Source: CAZVIJ01 sp964626735
Lineage (GTDB): Bacteria > Patescibacteriota > Dojkabacteria > JAOAGR01
DNA: 13,648 nt
Direction: 5' to 3'
NCBI GenBank assembly: GCA_964626735.1
Contig: CAZVIJ010000048.1
Coordinates: 1-13,648, forward strand
Below are positions 7,406 to 13,648 of the stretch, piece after piece (within the stretch, counting starts at the first letter, position 1; each line of letters starts with the position of its first letter). The notes under the pieces were generated by a model. That model did no database searches. It had not been told where the DNA came from and saw only the letters and a list, made by a program, of their open reading frames with translations. A program made the position numbers and the translations under genes.

Positions 7406-7882
7406 TTATTGCGTCGTTACTTTACCGTCGGCCGAAGAAACGATCTTGATGTTTTGGAAGTAAGTCTGCGTCGTCTTCTTGTCCGTCTCGAAATTAGTCG
7501 TGTATATGACGATTTGATCTTCGTAGGTACCGATTAGGTACGGAGTTCCGGATGGATCTTTGATGTTCGTATCGATATACCCTTGCATGTTTTCAAGGGT
7601 CTGGACATTAATGCCGCCTGACGGGGTATTCCCCTCGAATAAAAGTTCAGGGAGGAAGCTTTTCGTATCGGGGTTGCTTGAAGTCGGCAGATTGTTGTTG
7701 GCCGCAATATACGACTTTATTCCGTTCCCTAGATTCAGGATATCGGTTTGGCGCTGCGCGTTGCGTTTATTGATTTGGTACTTCTTGAACTGAGATAGGT
7801 TGAAGAAGACGAGCAGCAAGCTGGCGGCAAGGCAAAAAATAATGAAGACCCAGAAAGTTCGTGATTTAATTACTTTAGTCAT
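7406..7882 (-). CDS. Pilin-like membrane-anchored protein
   Basis: A 158-residue protein with a short basic N-terminus, one hydrophobic segment (9-28), and a long amphipathic continuation, NAQRQTDILNLGNGIKSYIA (41-60), followed by NNNLPT. This is the pattern of type IV pilin and pseudopilin helices, where such repeats precede a small globular domain, here about 70-158 with a beta-rich ending (TPYLIGTYEDQIVIYTT). It lacks the G-F-T-L-x-E prepilin peptidase site, so normal pilin processing is not evident and it may stay anchored as a minor or assembly-associated component. The start follows the yibE-like stop by 4 bases, and GGAG lies about 10 bases before the ATG, so it is co-transcribed with that gene. 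A general single-pass protein with an extracellular domain is the alternative. Confidence 0.6.
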   Translation of the reverse strand: MTKVIKSRTFWVFIIFCLAASLLLVFFNLSQFKKYQINKRNAQRQTDILNLGNGIKSYIAANNNLPTSSNPDTKSFLPELLFEGNTPSGGINVQTLENMQGYIDTNIKDPSGTPYLIGTYEDQIVIYTTNFETDKKTTQTYFQNIKIVSSADGKVTTQ

Positions 7883-7886
7883 GTTC

Positions 7887-9071
7887 TTATAGCTCCAATT
7901 GACGCAAGTTTTTGTCGGTCACGAGTTCATGGGATTCTAGCGTGCCAAGCCACATTCCCGAAACGAACGAAACAAGCGGAACGAAAATAAGCAGGTTGAA
8001 AAGGATCAAAAATCCGACCGAGAGGATTTGAGCGACGGGTGCGCTGTTAAGCTCCCTCAACACGATTTGCTCACGGGATGAAATGGCGACGATACCGACA
8101 AAGATCGCAAAAAACAAGCCGAAGAACGTCAAGAAGATATTATTCAAGTTCCTGAGCGCAGACCGGGATACATGGCGAATGAGGTTTATTTTAAGGATGT
8201 CATTCTCTTCCCTCTTTTTCTTGATACTTTCGGAAATAACCTGCTCGGCGAAAACGACGGAGATCGGATACAAAACGAGAAGCGCAAGGATATAGATCAT
8301 GACTTCGCGGGCATCGTTGATGGAGGGGAAGAACAATTCGAAGAAGCCGGTATCGAATATATTTATGTTCTTCATAATGAAGACAAGCCCCATAGCGAGA
8401 AATTGGTTTCCGAGGACGCACAGGGAGAGAACCACCGAAGGCGTTCGTTTGCGGAAGATTCGAAACGCGAACCAGACGGTAGAAAGCAGCTGCCACAAGA
8501 ACAGACTTCCGAAAGTGAGGTACGTATTTCGATGATAGGATAGCAGTACGATAACGCCAGAAATAACCGTTATCATGAATATCTGGAAATACCTGATGTT
8601 GGTCTTGAAGCCGGCAACCAGTATGAAAAGACCCAATAGGATGAAGCTCCATACGAGAATGTTATTCTGGCGATACATACTGATAATCGCGATCGTAGAA
8701 TTCGATGAAATTTCGCCGATCGATTCGACCAAAATTCGATCACCGATTTTAAGAGGCCGTTTGAATTGCGGATTCGGGAAAATCAATGCCGTATCAAGCC
8801 GAGTGCCCGACTTGTTCCCGTTCTTGATTTCAATCGTAATCGGCTGGGTATTCGAAAGGTCGGTTTTAGAAACATTCTTCAAATCCGCTGCATCAACGAC
8901 TTCCGCCTCGTAGAGAATCGTATTTCCTGAAAGAGGTTGCGTTCCCAAGACTTTCGTATCCACGTTCGATGGTATTGGCGTAGGCTTATTTTCGGCATGC
9001 ACGCCTGTAACGCACAAAACCGCACTCCATACCATTATTGTGGACAGGATCAGAAATCGTATGAATTTCAT
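7887..9071 (-). CDS. YibE/F-like multi-pass membrane protein with signal peptide
   Basis: 394 residues. A signal peptide covers 1-26 (hydrophobic core FLILSTIMVWSAVL, probable cleavage after VHA). An extracytoplasmic beta-rich domain (about 45-135) has the YibE/F pattern: YEAEVVDA, ITIEIKNG...SGTRL, and LKIGDRILVES. About seven transmembrane segments follow (roughly 139-154, 161-178, 186-203, 210-233, 256-279, 311-331, 347-372). A basic cytoplasmic loop (ESIKKKREEN, 281-290) separates the last helices. The N-terminal part fits YibE/F well. The membrane part is divergent and I could not match the family's C-terminal motifs. Function in the family is not established; it is thought to be a transporter or permease. 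It has its own promoter and leads a two-gene unit with the pilin-like gene. Confidence 0.6.
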   Translation of the reverse strand: MKFIRFLILSTIMVWSAVLCVTGVHAENKPTPIPSNVDTKVLGTQPLSGNTILYEAEVVDAADLKNVSKTDLSNTQPITIEIKNGNKSGTRLDTALIFPNPQFKRPLKIGDRILVESIGEISSNSTIAIISMYRQNNILVWSFILLGLFILVAGFKTNIRYFQIFMITVISGVIVLLSYHRNTYLTFGSLFLWQLLSTVWFAFRIFRKRTPSVVLSLCVLGNQFLAMGLVFIMKNINIFDTGFFELFFPSINDAREVMIYILALLVLYPISVVFAEQVISESIKKKREENDILKINLIRHVSRSALRNLNNIFLTFFGLFFAIFVGIVAISSREQIVLRELNSAPVAQILSVGFLILFNLLIFVPLVSFVSGMWLGTLESHELVTDKNLRQLEL

Positions 9072-9079
9072 TACTCAAG

Positions 9080-9085
9080 ATTATA
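9080..9085 (-). promoter_or_regulatory. -10 element of the YibE/F-like gene
   Basis: A perfect TATAAT on the - strand (9085 to 9080) is preceded by TTG and ends 8 bases before the ATG at 9071. A usual +1 position would leave a leader of 0-2 bases, so this mRNA is probably leaderless or nearly so. It lies in the 45-base gap after ilvA. No clear -35 or Shine-Dalgarno sequence is seen. Confidence 0.6.
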
Positions 9086-9116
9086 CAATATATGATAAAA
9101 ATGCCACCTGAAAGCG

Positions 9117-10355
9117 TCAAACAACAAATTGATAGAGCAATTCGTCCGTATTCAAGACTTTGTATTTCAAGCCGATCCCATCCATCTTCCGCAAGAGCGA
9201 TTCGTAATCGTTCTTATCGGAAAGCTCAATGCCGACCAAAGCAGCACCGAATTCCTTATTCGTCTTTTTCAAATATTCGAACCGAACGATATCGTCGTTC
9301 GGCCCCAACGCCTGTTCCAAAAACTTCTTCAATTGTCCCGGTTTTTGCGCGAATTCGATAACGAAGTAATGTTTTATGCCCTCGTAAACGAGGCTACGCT
9401 CCATTATTTCAGGGTATCTCATGATATCGTTATTGCCACCGCTCAATATGCAGACCACGGTTTTCCCAGCGATTTCCTCCTTGATGAAATCGAGCGCTGC
9501 AACCGACAAGGCACCGGCGGGCTCAGCGATAATACCTTCGTTTTGATACAGCTCTATCATGGTCGTACAGACCTTGCCCTCAGGCACAGCATGTACTCCA
9601 TCGAGCAATTCGCGAACGATACGGAACGTTTTTTCTCCGATACGCTTTACCGCGGCACCATCGACGAACGTATCGATCGTTTCTAGGAGGACCGGTGCAC
9701 CGGCATCGAGTGCCTTCACGAGCTTTGCGGCGCCTTTCGGATCTGCGCCGAAAAGCGTTATATCCTTCTTTACGCTTTTAAGGTACGATGAAACTCCCGA
9801 CGACAATCCTCCACCCCCAATAGGCATAACAACAACCTCTACATCCGGAAGCTCGTCGAATATCTCGACTCCAACGGTTCCTTGTCCAAGTATTGTACGC
9901 TCGTCATCGAACGGGTGAACGAAAACCATGTCGTGCATCTCACAAAACTCTTTGGCTTGCGAATTGGCCTCGTCGAAGGTAGCTCCCACCAGTCGCACTT
10001 CGACAAACGATCCTCCGAAAAATTTCACTTTATTGATTTTTTGCCGCGGGCTGACTTCAGGCATATATACAACGCCTTTTACTCCTAATTTGCTGCATGA
10101 ATACGCGAATCCCTGGGCGTGGTTCCCGGCGCTTGCGCAGACGACTCCGCGTTTTTTCTCTTCGTCGCTTAAAGAAGCGATGAGGTTGTACGCTCCCCTA
10201 ATTTTATAGGAACGAACGGTTTGCAGGTCCTCTCGTTTCAGGTAAACGGACGCCCCATACTTTTCCGAAAGCCGTTCCACGTATTGGAGCGGAGTCTTCC
10301 TTACTACGGAACGTATACGCTCCTCTGCCTCTTTGAATTGCTCTGTGGTAAACAT
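9117..10355 (-). CDS. ilvA: Threonine ammonia-lyase (threonine dehydratase), short form with one ACT-like domain
   Basis: A pyridoxal-phosphate enzyme that converts L-threonine to 2-oxobutanoate and ammonia, the entry to isoleucine synthesis. Seen: the Schiff-base Lys51 in VRSYKIRGA, the substrate loop SAGNHAQG (75-82), the phosphate-binding GGGGL (180-184), EPAGA (278-282), and SGGNND (305-310). Residues 327-407 form one ACT-like regulatory domain (HYFVIEFAQKPGQLKKFLE...), as in the 420-residue Bacillus-type enzyme rather than the 510-residue E. coli form with two. The 412 residues are a normal length. No other branched-chain amino acid genes are present in the window, so the enzyme may serve threonine breakdown. 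In small-genome bacteria lacking the rest of the pathway the product would have to be used differently. It starts divergently from the + strand gene at 10448. Confidence 0.95.
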   Translation of the reverse strand: MFTTEQFKEAEERIRSVVRKTPLQYVERLSEKYGASVYLKREDLQTVRSYKIRGAYNLIASLSDEEKKRGVVCASAGNHAQGFAYSCSKLGVKGVVYMPEVSPRQKINKVKFFGGSFVEVRLVGATFDEANSQAKEFCEMHDMVFVHPFDDERTILGQGTVGVEIFDELPDVEVVVMPIGGGGLSSGVSSYLKSVKKDITLFGADPKGAAKLVKALDAGAPVLLETIDTFVDGAAVKRIGEKTFRIVRELLDGVHAVPEGKVCTTMIELYQNEGIIAEPAGALSVAALDFIKEEIAGKTVVCILSGGNNDIMRYPEIMERSLVYEGIKHYFVIEFAQKPGQLKKFLEQALGPNDDIVRFEYLKKTNKEFGAALVGIELSDKNDYESLLRKMDGIGLKYKVLNTDELLYQFVV

Positions 10356-10382
10356 GATATCGTAGGTGGATTCCTAATCGAA

Positions 10383-10412
10383 ACTATACACCAGGACGGT
10401 TGCCGAGCTCAA
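10383..10412 (-). promoter_or_regulatory. Promoter of ilvA
   Basis: On the - strand, TTGAGC (10412 to 10407) and TATAGT (10388 to 10383) are 18 bases apart, each close to the sigma-70-type consensus. Predicted start is near 10376, giving a leader of about 21 bases with no clear Shine-Dalgarno sequence. It shares a 92-base intergenic region with the divergent promoter for the gene at 10448. Confidence 0.6.
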
Positions 10413-10432
10413 GTTCCGCTCACAACAGTATT

Positions 10433-10441
10433 TGATATAAT
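10433..10441 (+). promoter_or_regulatory. Extended -10 promoter of the secreted CBM-like gene (leaderless)
   Basis: TGATATAAT is a perfect extended -10 (TGnTATAAT). The hexamer ends at 10441, six bases before the ATG at 10448, so the predicted +1 is the A of the start codon. No Shine-Dalgarno sequence fits. Confidence 0.75.
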
Positions 10442-10447
10442 ATAGGT

Positions 10448-11104
10448 ATGCTGAAAAAGAGAACTTTAACCTTGGGGCTTGCCGGCCTCTTTATGACGAC
10501 ATCAGTCGCCTTTTCAACACTCGTTTACGCCAAAACGAAAGAAACGATATTCGATAAGCCGATGGTGCAGGTGACCGTTCGGGCAGGTTCCGATTGCTAC
10601 GATACCGATTGCGCCAAGTTCCGCGTATCTATCGACGGCAAAGAAGTCGGTACCGGGCAAGTCGAGTACGACAAGCGGCATGGTCAAGATTTCACGTTCG
10701 TTTCGTACGATTTCGATCTCTGGAACATGGTCGGCTACCATGATCGGTTTGCACAGGTGGAATTCCTGAACGATCGGTGGAGTCCACGAACCTCGACAAA
10801 CATCTACAAGGATATCAATCTTCGTGTGGAGTCGATCGAAGTTAAGTTCTACGGCAAGACTAACTGCAAGGTCGGGAACTTTACCTGCTTGAGGCTATAC
10901 CGGGAGGGGAACAATGCATTCAAAACGATCCTCTTCTCCGTCGACGACGCTGTCGACTACAACGCTGGCCAAAAGATAGAAGGCTCAGAAATGCCGATTC
11001 TCAACTTGTACAAGAAACCGCTTTGGCCAAATGCGGAAGGCGGATACGGCAAAGGCTGGATGTACTGGAATGGAACGGTGCTCTCGATAAAAGAACACCA
11101 ATAG
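10448..11104 (+). CDS. Secreted protein resembling a Ca-dependent xylan-type carbohydrate-binding module
   Basis: 218 residues. A signal peptide spans 1-28 (basic MLKKR, hydrophobic core, cleavage after VYA). The mature part (about 39-137) follows the pattern of CBM36/CBM60-type domains: VTVRAGSDC, FRVSIDGKEVGTG, VEFLNDRW (104-111), and DINLRVESIEV (122-132), the last corresponding to the usual 'V-x-F-x-N-D...D-x-N-L-x-V-x-x-I-x-V'. Cys50/Cys55 and Cys140/Cys147 could form two small disulfides. A C-terminal piece (150-218) ends in GGYGKGWMYWNG, possibly a second small beta domain. There is no catalytic glycosidase domain, so it would bind rather than cut. Ligand, calcium binding and attachment to the cell are inferences. 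A generic beta-sandwich surface protein is the alternative. Confidence 0.6.
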   Translation: MLKKRTLTLGLAGLFMTTSVAFSTLVYAKTKETIFDKPMVQVTVRAGSDCYDTDCAKFRVSIDGKEVGTGQVEYDKRHGQDFTFVSYDFDLWNMVGYHDRFAQVEFLNDRWSPRTSTNIYKDINLRVESIEVKFYGKTNCKVGNFTCLRLYREGNNAFKTILFSVDDAVDYNAGQKIEGSEMPILNLYKKPLWPNAEGGYGKGWMYWNGTVLSIKEHQ

Positions 11105-11133
11105 TCGAAATTCCAGGCCGCTTCCTTTAGTAT
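11105..11133 (+). promoter_or_regulatory. Promoter of the DUF1905/YdeI gene (leaderless)
   Basis: TCGAAA (11105-11110, four of six) and TAGTAT (11128-11133, four of six) are 17 bases apart. The -10 ends exactly six bases before the ATG at 11140, so the predicted +1 is the start codon. The -35 starts right after the stop codon of the previous gene. Confidence 0.6.
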
Positions 11134-11139
11134 TTCGAT

Positions 11140-11613
11140 ATGAAATATCTGAACCCCGGTAAAATTTCGTTTAAGGCGACCATCGTTAAGGAGGGTATTG
11201 GTTTGTTCGTGGAGTTTCCGCATGACCTTAAGGAAACATTCGGAAAAGGGAACCTCGTACCGATCATAGCAATGATTGACGGTGCACTCTATCGCGGTAG
11301 TTTGGCCAAGATGGGCGGCGAAAGGGCGATACTTCTTATCCGCAAAGATATTCAGGCACAGATCGGTAAACAAGCAGGAGACACCGTCGACATCACTTTA
11401 GAGCTTGACGACAAACCCAGGAAAGTAGAGCTGCCCAACGATCTAAAAGATGCGTTGAAAAAAGCAGGGATATTCGAAATATTCGATGCGATGGCATTCA
11501 CTCACCAGAGAGAATACGTAACATGGGTAACCTCAGCGAAGAAAGAAGAGACGCGAGCCAACCGTATATCGAAAATGATCGAAATGATCAAAGACAAGAG
11601 CCCGAAGAAATAA
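11140..11613 (+). CDS. DUF1905 + YdeI/OmpD-associated family protein
   Basis: 157 residues with two known parts. The N-terminal DUF1905 domain (about 5-90) includes EFPHDLKETFGKGNLVPIIAM-type strands and GGERAILLIRKDIQAQIG. The C-terminal YdeI/OmpD-associated (OmdA) helical part (about 97-157) has the signature FTHQREYVTWVTSAKKEETR followed by ANRISKMIEMI (residues 120-150). The family is cytosolic and was named for a link to bacteriocin tolerance in enterobacteria and for a Bacillus homologue. Its molecular function is not settled. The full two-domain length is present and nothing looks truncated. Placed between a secreted protein and a membrane-anchored protein, each with its own promoter, it has no evident operon partner. 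Confidence 0.85.
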   Translation: MKYLNPGKISFKATIVKEGIGLFVEFPHDLKETFGKGNLVPIIAMIDGALYRGSLAKMGGERAILLIRKDIQAQIGKQAGDTVDITLELDDKPRKVELPNDLKDALKKAGIFEIFDAMAFTHQREYVTWVTSAKKEETRANRISKMIEMIKDKSPKK

Positions 11614-11635
11614 TTTGCGGGTCTTCTTTGCAAAG

Positions 11636-11644
11636 TGCTATGAT
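11636..11644 (+). promoter_or_regulatory. Extended -10 promoter of the PsbP-like protein gene (leaderless)
   Basis: TGCTATGAT (TGn plus TATGAT at 11639-11644) ends six bases before the ATG at 11651, so the predicted +1 is the start codon. A weak TTGCGG (11615-11620) lies 18 bases upstream as a possible -35. This decides the start: an upstream in-frame TTG at 11615 would place the -10 inside the coding region. Confidence 0.7.
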
Positions 11645-11650
11645 TTACAC

Positions 11651-12364
11651 ATGAATCCGGAAGGCTCAGTTCAGCCATCCTTAAAACCCCAGCACAAAGG
11701 CAAAAAGTTTTTAACGATGCTCCTCTCGACTGCCCTGCTCGCAAGCGGTATCGCAATTGGAATTTCTATCCCTCGTAAGCCGACATCGCCAGAAGTCAAG
11801 AAAAATGAAGCAGGCTCAGAGTCGAATCAAACAGCACTCACAATCTCGCCGACCCAAACTGTTCCAACACCAACGCCAACTCCAACCTCGATCCCTTCCC
11901 CAACTCCTATCCCAACACAGGCTGAAGAAGTTAGTACAAAGCAATATAACTCGCCAACCAAACGGCTTCAATTCGAATACCCATCGAGCTGGATACTCAA
12001 GGAAGAAAAGTCGGATGACGGTAAAGGTTGGATAATTCGGCTGCAGGGTCCCAAACAAGGAATGTTCATTTTTGAGAATACGAGCCCATTGTACGGTTTC
12101 GATGACTTTACCCTCGTAAAAACGACAAGCAAAATCGCCGGCAAAACGTATAGTGCATCAAAATATACCTCAGACTCGTGGAAAAATTCCTTTATCGACG
12201 TAAAGGTTCAGGACAAGCCTTTTCCGCTCACCGTACAATACGGCGATGCATCCAGCTGGGGTTTCATCGGCTACGATCAGAAGTACGATGAAATTCAAGA
12301 TTTCTCTAAAGTGCTCGTACCGCTACAGAAAATCCTGGATAGCATGAAGATAAAAAATTCGTAA
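11651..12364 (+). CDS. Membrane-anchored protein with Pro/Thr linker and PsbP-like domain
   Basis: 237 residues from the ATG at 11651. A cytoplasmic tail (1-19) with basic residues precedes one membrane segment (about 20-40, FLTMLLSTALLASGIAIGI). A low-complexity linker rich in Pro, Thr and Ser (about 63-90, with repeated PTPT) spans the wall region. The outer domain (about 97-237) begins with NSPTKRLQFEYPSSW, the typical opening of PsbP-like domains in anchored proteins of Gram-positive-type and CPR bacteria, and ends with an amphipathic helix (LVPLQKILDSMKI). The topology is Nin-Cout. Function is unknown. The start was chosen because the -10 TATGAT sits six bases before this ATG, and the residues upstream of it do not resemble a conserved protein. 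Confidence 0.75.
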   Translation: MNPEGSVQPSLKPQHKGKKFLTMLLSTALLASGIAIGISIPRKPTSPEVKKNEAGSESNQTALTISPTQTVPTPTPTPTSIPSPTPIPTQAEEVSTKQYNSPTKRLQFEYPSSWILKEEKSDDGKGWIIRLQGPKQGMFIFENTSPLYGFDDFTLVKTTSKIAGKTYSASKYTSDSWKNSFIDVKVQDKPFPLTVQYGDASSWGFIGYDQKYDEIQDFSKVLVPLQKILDSMKIKNS

Positions 12365-12381
12365 TATTCTAATCTCAAAAG

Positions 12382-12390
12382 TGCTATATT
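12382..12390 (+). promoter_or_regulatory. Extended -10 promoter of the SDR gene (leaderless)
   Basis: TGCTATATT (TGn plus TATATT at 12385-12390) ends six bases before the ATG at 12397, giving a predicted +1 at the start codon. The core AGTGCTAT is the same as upstream of the gene at 11651. No Shine-Dalgarno sequence is seen. Confidence 0.7.
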
Positions 12391-12396
12391 TTCAGC

Positions 12397-13146
12397 ATGA
12401 ACCTCTCATCTAAAGTTGTACTCATCGCCGGTGCAAGCGGTGCAATAGGCGACGCTATCGCAATGGCATTTGCACGAGAACAAGCCAAGATCGTGCTCCA
12501 CTACAATAAAGATTACGAAAAAGCCGATAGAACGAGACAAGCAATCGTGGATATGGGCGGTCAAGCCGCGCTCGTCCATGCCGACATCTCCGATCACGAT
12601 GAAGTGGAGATACTTTGCGACGAAGCCATTAAGGCATTCGGCCAAGTCGATATTCTTATTAATAACGCCTCGATCAGTACTGAAACCGGATTCTTGAAAG
12701 ACGACTACTCAGTGTTCAAACAGCATATCGATATCAACTTGCTGGGCACGATCGATGTCAGTCAAATATTTATGGAGTATTTCATCTTCAACAAGATTCA
12801 AGGGCAAATCATAAACACCTCGTCGACGCTCAGCGCGTTTCATGCGGGTGACGCATACACGATCATCTACAACGCAACGAAAGCTGCGGTAAACAGTTTA
12901 ACGGCGACTTTGTCGAAATACGGTGCCGAGTATGGCATTAGGGTGAACGGAGTAGCTCCGGGTGCGGTTAAATCGGAAATATGGGAAGGAACGAGCGAAG
13001 AAGAATCTCAAGAGTTTATCGACAAATCGTACATCAAACGGTGGATCGAGCCTGAAGAGATTGCCGAAGCATTCGTATTCCTTGCGCGTAACGAAGCGAT
13101 CGCAGGCCAGACAATTTTCGTTGATGGAGGTTATTCCTTGAAATAG
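12397..13146 (+). CDS. Short-chain dehydrogenase/reductase (FabG-like)
   Basis: A classical SDR of 249 residues that would catalyse NAD(P)-dependent oxidation or reduction of a carbonyl or hydroxyl group. Seen: the cofactor glycine motif AGASGAIG (11-18), an HYNKD region after beta-2 that suits NADP(H), ADIS with Asp63, NNAS (89-92), Asn114, the likely catalytic Ser143, and Tyr158 and Lys162 in YNATK. The C-terminal substrate region includes APGAVKSEIW and ends in FVDGGYSLK, the usual family ending. Two extra residues lie between Ser143 and Tyr158 compared with FabG. Substrate cannot be inferred. It has its own leaderless promoter and is followed after 4 bases by a regulator gene, which suggests that the two form an operon. 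Confidence 0.92.
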   Translation: MNLSSKVVLIAGASGAIGDAIAMAFAREQAKIVLHYNKDYEKADRTRQAIVDMGGQAALVHADISDHDEVEILCDEAIKAFGQVDILINNASISTETGFLKDDYSVFKQHIDINLLGTIDVSQIFMEYFIFNKIQGQIINTSSTLSAFHAGDAYTIIYNATKAAVNSLTATLSKYGAEYGIRVNGVAPGAVKSEIWEGTSEEESQEFIDKSYIKRWIEPEEIAEAFVFLARNEAIAGQTIFVDGGYSLK

Positions 13147-13150
13147 CACT

Positions 13151-13648
13151 ATGGTCACATTTACGACATACGCTCCTGCTGAGCGTCATGAAAAGTTCGT
13201 GAAATATTATTGGCATTCTACGGGACTCATTCGGTCGAAGAGGAAGCAACTGCTTCCATACGGGTACAACGAGATAATATTCAATCTCGGCAAAACGATA
13301 ATCGCGAACGGCAAAACATTGGGACGAAAGGAACTTCAACCCGGAGTCGGATCCGTTTTCGGCATGAAAGACGAGATGATAAGCCTTACTCCTACAGGTA
13401 CCGTCAATTTAGTCGGCATTCGATTGTATCCGGCAGCTCTCTTTCCGTTCGTCCGTATGAGCTCGATGTCTGAATATTTCGATAAGATGCTCGACCTCTC
13501 ATTCGCCAGCAGGGATGTCGTTAAAGTCGATAAAATAATCGAATCGCTGAGAAAGAAACAAGACATTGGTGAAATGGCGGAAGTATTGGATGAGTACCTG
13601 GACATCGCGATACGCAAGAAATATGTTCATTCTTTATACATCCTGAAG
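13151..13648 (+). CDS. N-terminal part of an AraC-type transcriptional regulator (runs off the window)
   Basis: An open frame from the ATG at 13151 to the end of the window, 166 codons without a stop. It begins MVTFTTYAPAERHEKFVKYY and includes LLPYGYNEIIFNLG (about 34-47), which matches the cupin-like N-terminal domain of many AraC-family regulators (DUF6597-type, 'LPDGCxDLIFNLG'), and then VNLVGIRLYPAALFPFV (about 86-102), corresponding to the 'G-I-R-F-x-P-x-x-A' element of that family. The helix-turn-helix part would lie beyond the right edge. It starts 4 bases after the SDR stop codon, with no good Shine-Dalgarno sequence and no leaderless -10, so it is probably co-transcribed with the SDR and may regulate it. 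The DNA-binding half is not visible, so the family call is provisional. Confidence 0.65.
   Translation, partial: MVTFTTYAPAERHEKFVKYYWHSTGLIRSKRKQLLPYGYNEIIFNLGKTIIANGKTLGRKELQPGVGSVFGMKDEMISLTPTGTVNLVGIRLYPAALFPFVRMSSMSEYFDKMLDLSFASRDVVKVDKIIESLRKKQDIGEMAEVLDEYLDIAIRKKYVHSLYILK

Noticed and set aside
11615..11650. An upstream TTG start for the PsbP-like protein
   Set aside because: It would lie upstream of the extended -10 TATGAT. The ATG at 11651 sits at the exact leaderless distance and gives a normal N-terminus.
11851..11925. Repeated CCAAC/ACTCC-type bases as a microsatellite or CRISPR-like repeat
   Set aside because: It encodes a Pro/Thr linker with varied codons, in frame within a real gene. 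It is coding low complexity, not a repeat array.

Overview
The window looks like a piece of chromosome from a small-genome bacterium, most likely of the Candidate Phyla Radiation (Patescibacteria). This is an inference from three things: gene types common in those genomes (a B12-dependent ribonucleotide reductase, a pilin-like protein with an 'AQRQTDI' helix, a YibE/F-like membrane protein, an anchored PsbP-like lipoprotein-style protein, a Xer-type recombinase with an 'NDLRNTF' box), very compact spacing, and start codons placed directly at predicted transcription starts. The code is standard, since TAA, TAG and TGA all act as stops. There are no RNA genes, CRISPR arrays or insertion sequences, and no gene-free stretch over 300 bases.

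Left part (1-5546, + strand). An upstream region with a hairpin leads into nrdJ, which is closed by the only convincing intrinsic terminator in the window. A tyrosine recombinase with an altered catalytic set follows. Its stop codon overlaps the promoter of a VTT/SNARE-associated (DedA/TVP38-like) membrane protein, which is translationally coupled to a GT-B family 4 glycosyltransferase.

Middle part (5543-10355, - strand). In transcription order: ilvA (threonine ammonia-lyase), a YibE/F-like seven-helix membrane protein with a signal peptide, a pilin-like protein, and a 605-residue orphan with a proline-rich N-terminus. The last three look like an envelope group. The orphan and the glycosyltransferase converge and share one CTAG palindrome as both stop codons.

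Right part (10448-13648, + strand). In order: a secreted protein resembling a calcium-dependent xylan-type carbohydrate-binding module, a DUF1905 + YdeI/OmpD-associated protein, a membrane-anchored Pro/Thr-linker protein with a PsbP-like domain, a FabG-like short-chain dehydrogenase/reductase, and the N-terminal half of an AraC-type regulator that runs off the window. Four of these five genes have a -10-like hexamer ending exactly six bases before the ATG, so the predicted +1 is the A of ATG (leaderless mRNAs).

The most notable signals are the repeated fixed-spacing leaderless promoters, the Lys/Asn substitutions in the recombinase active site, and the uncharacterised 605-residue protein with its pilin-like and YibE/F-like neighbours. 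I did not find a recognisable defence island, CRISPR or biosynthetic cluster.
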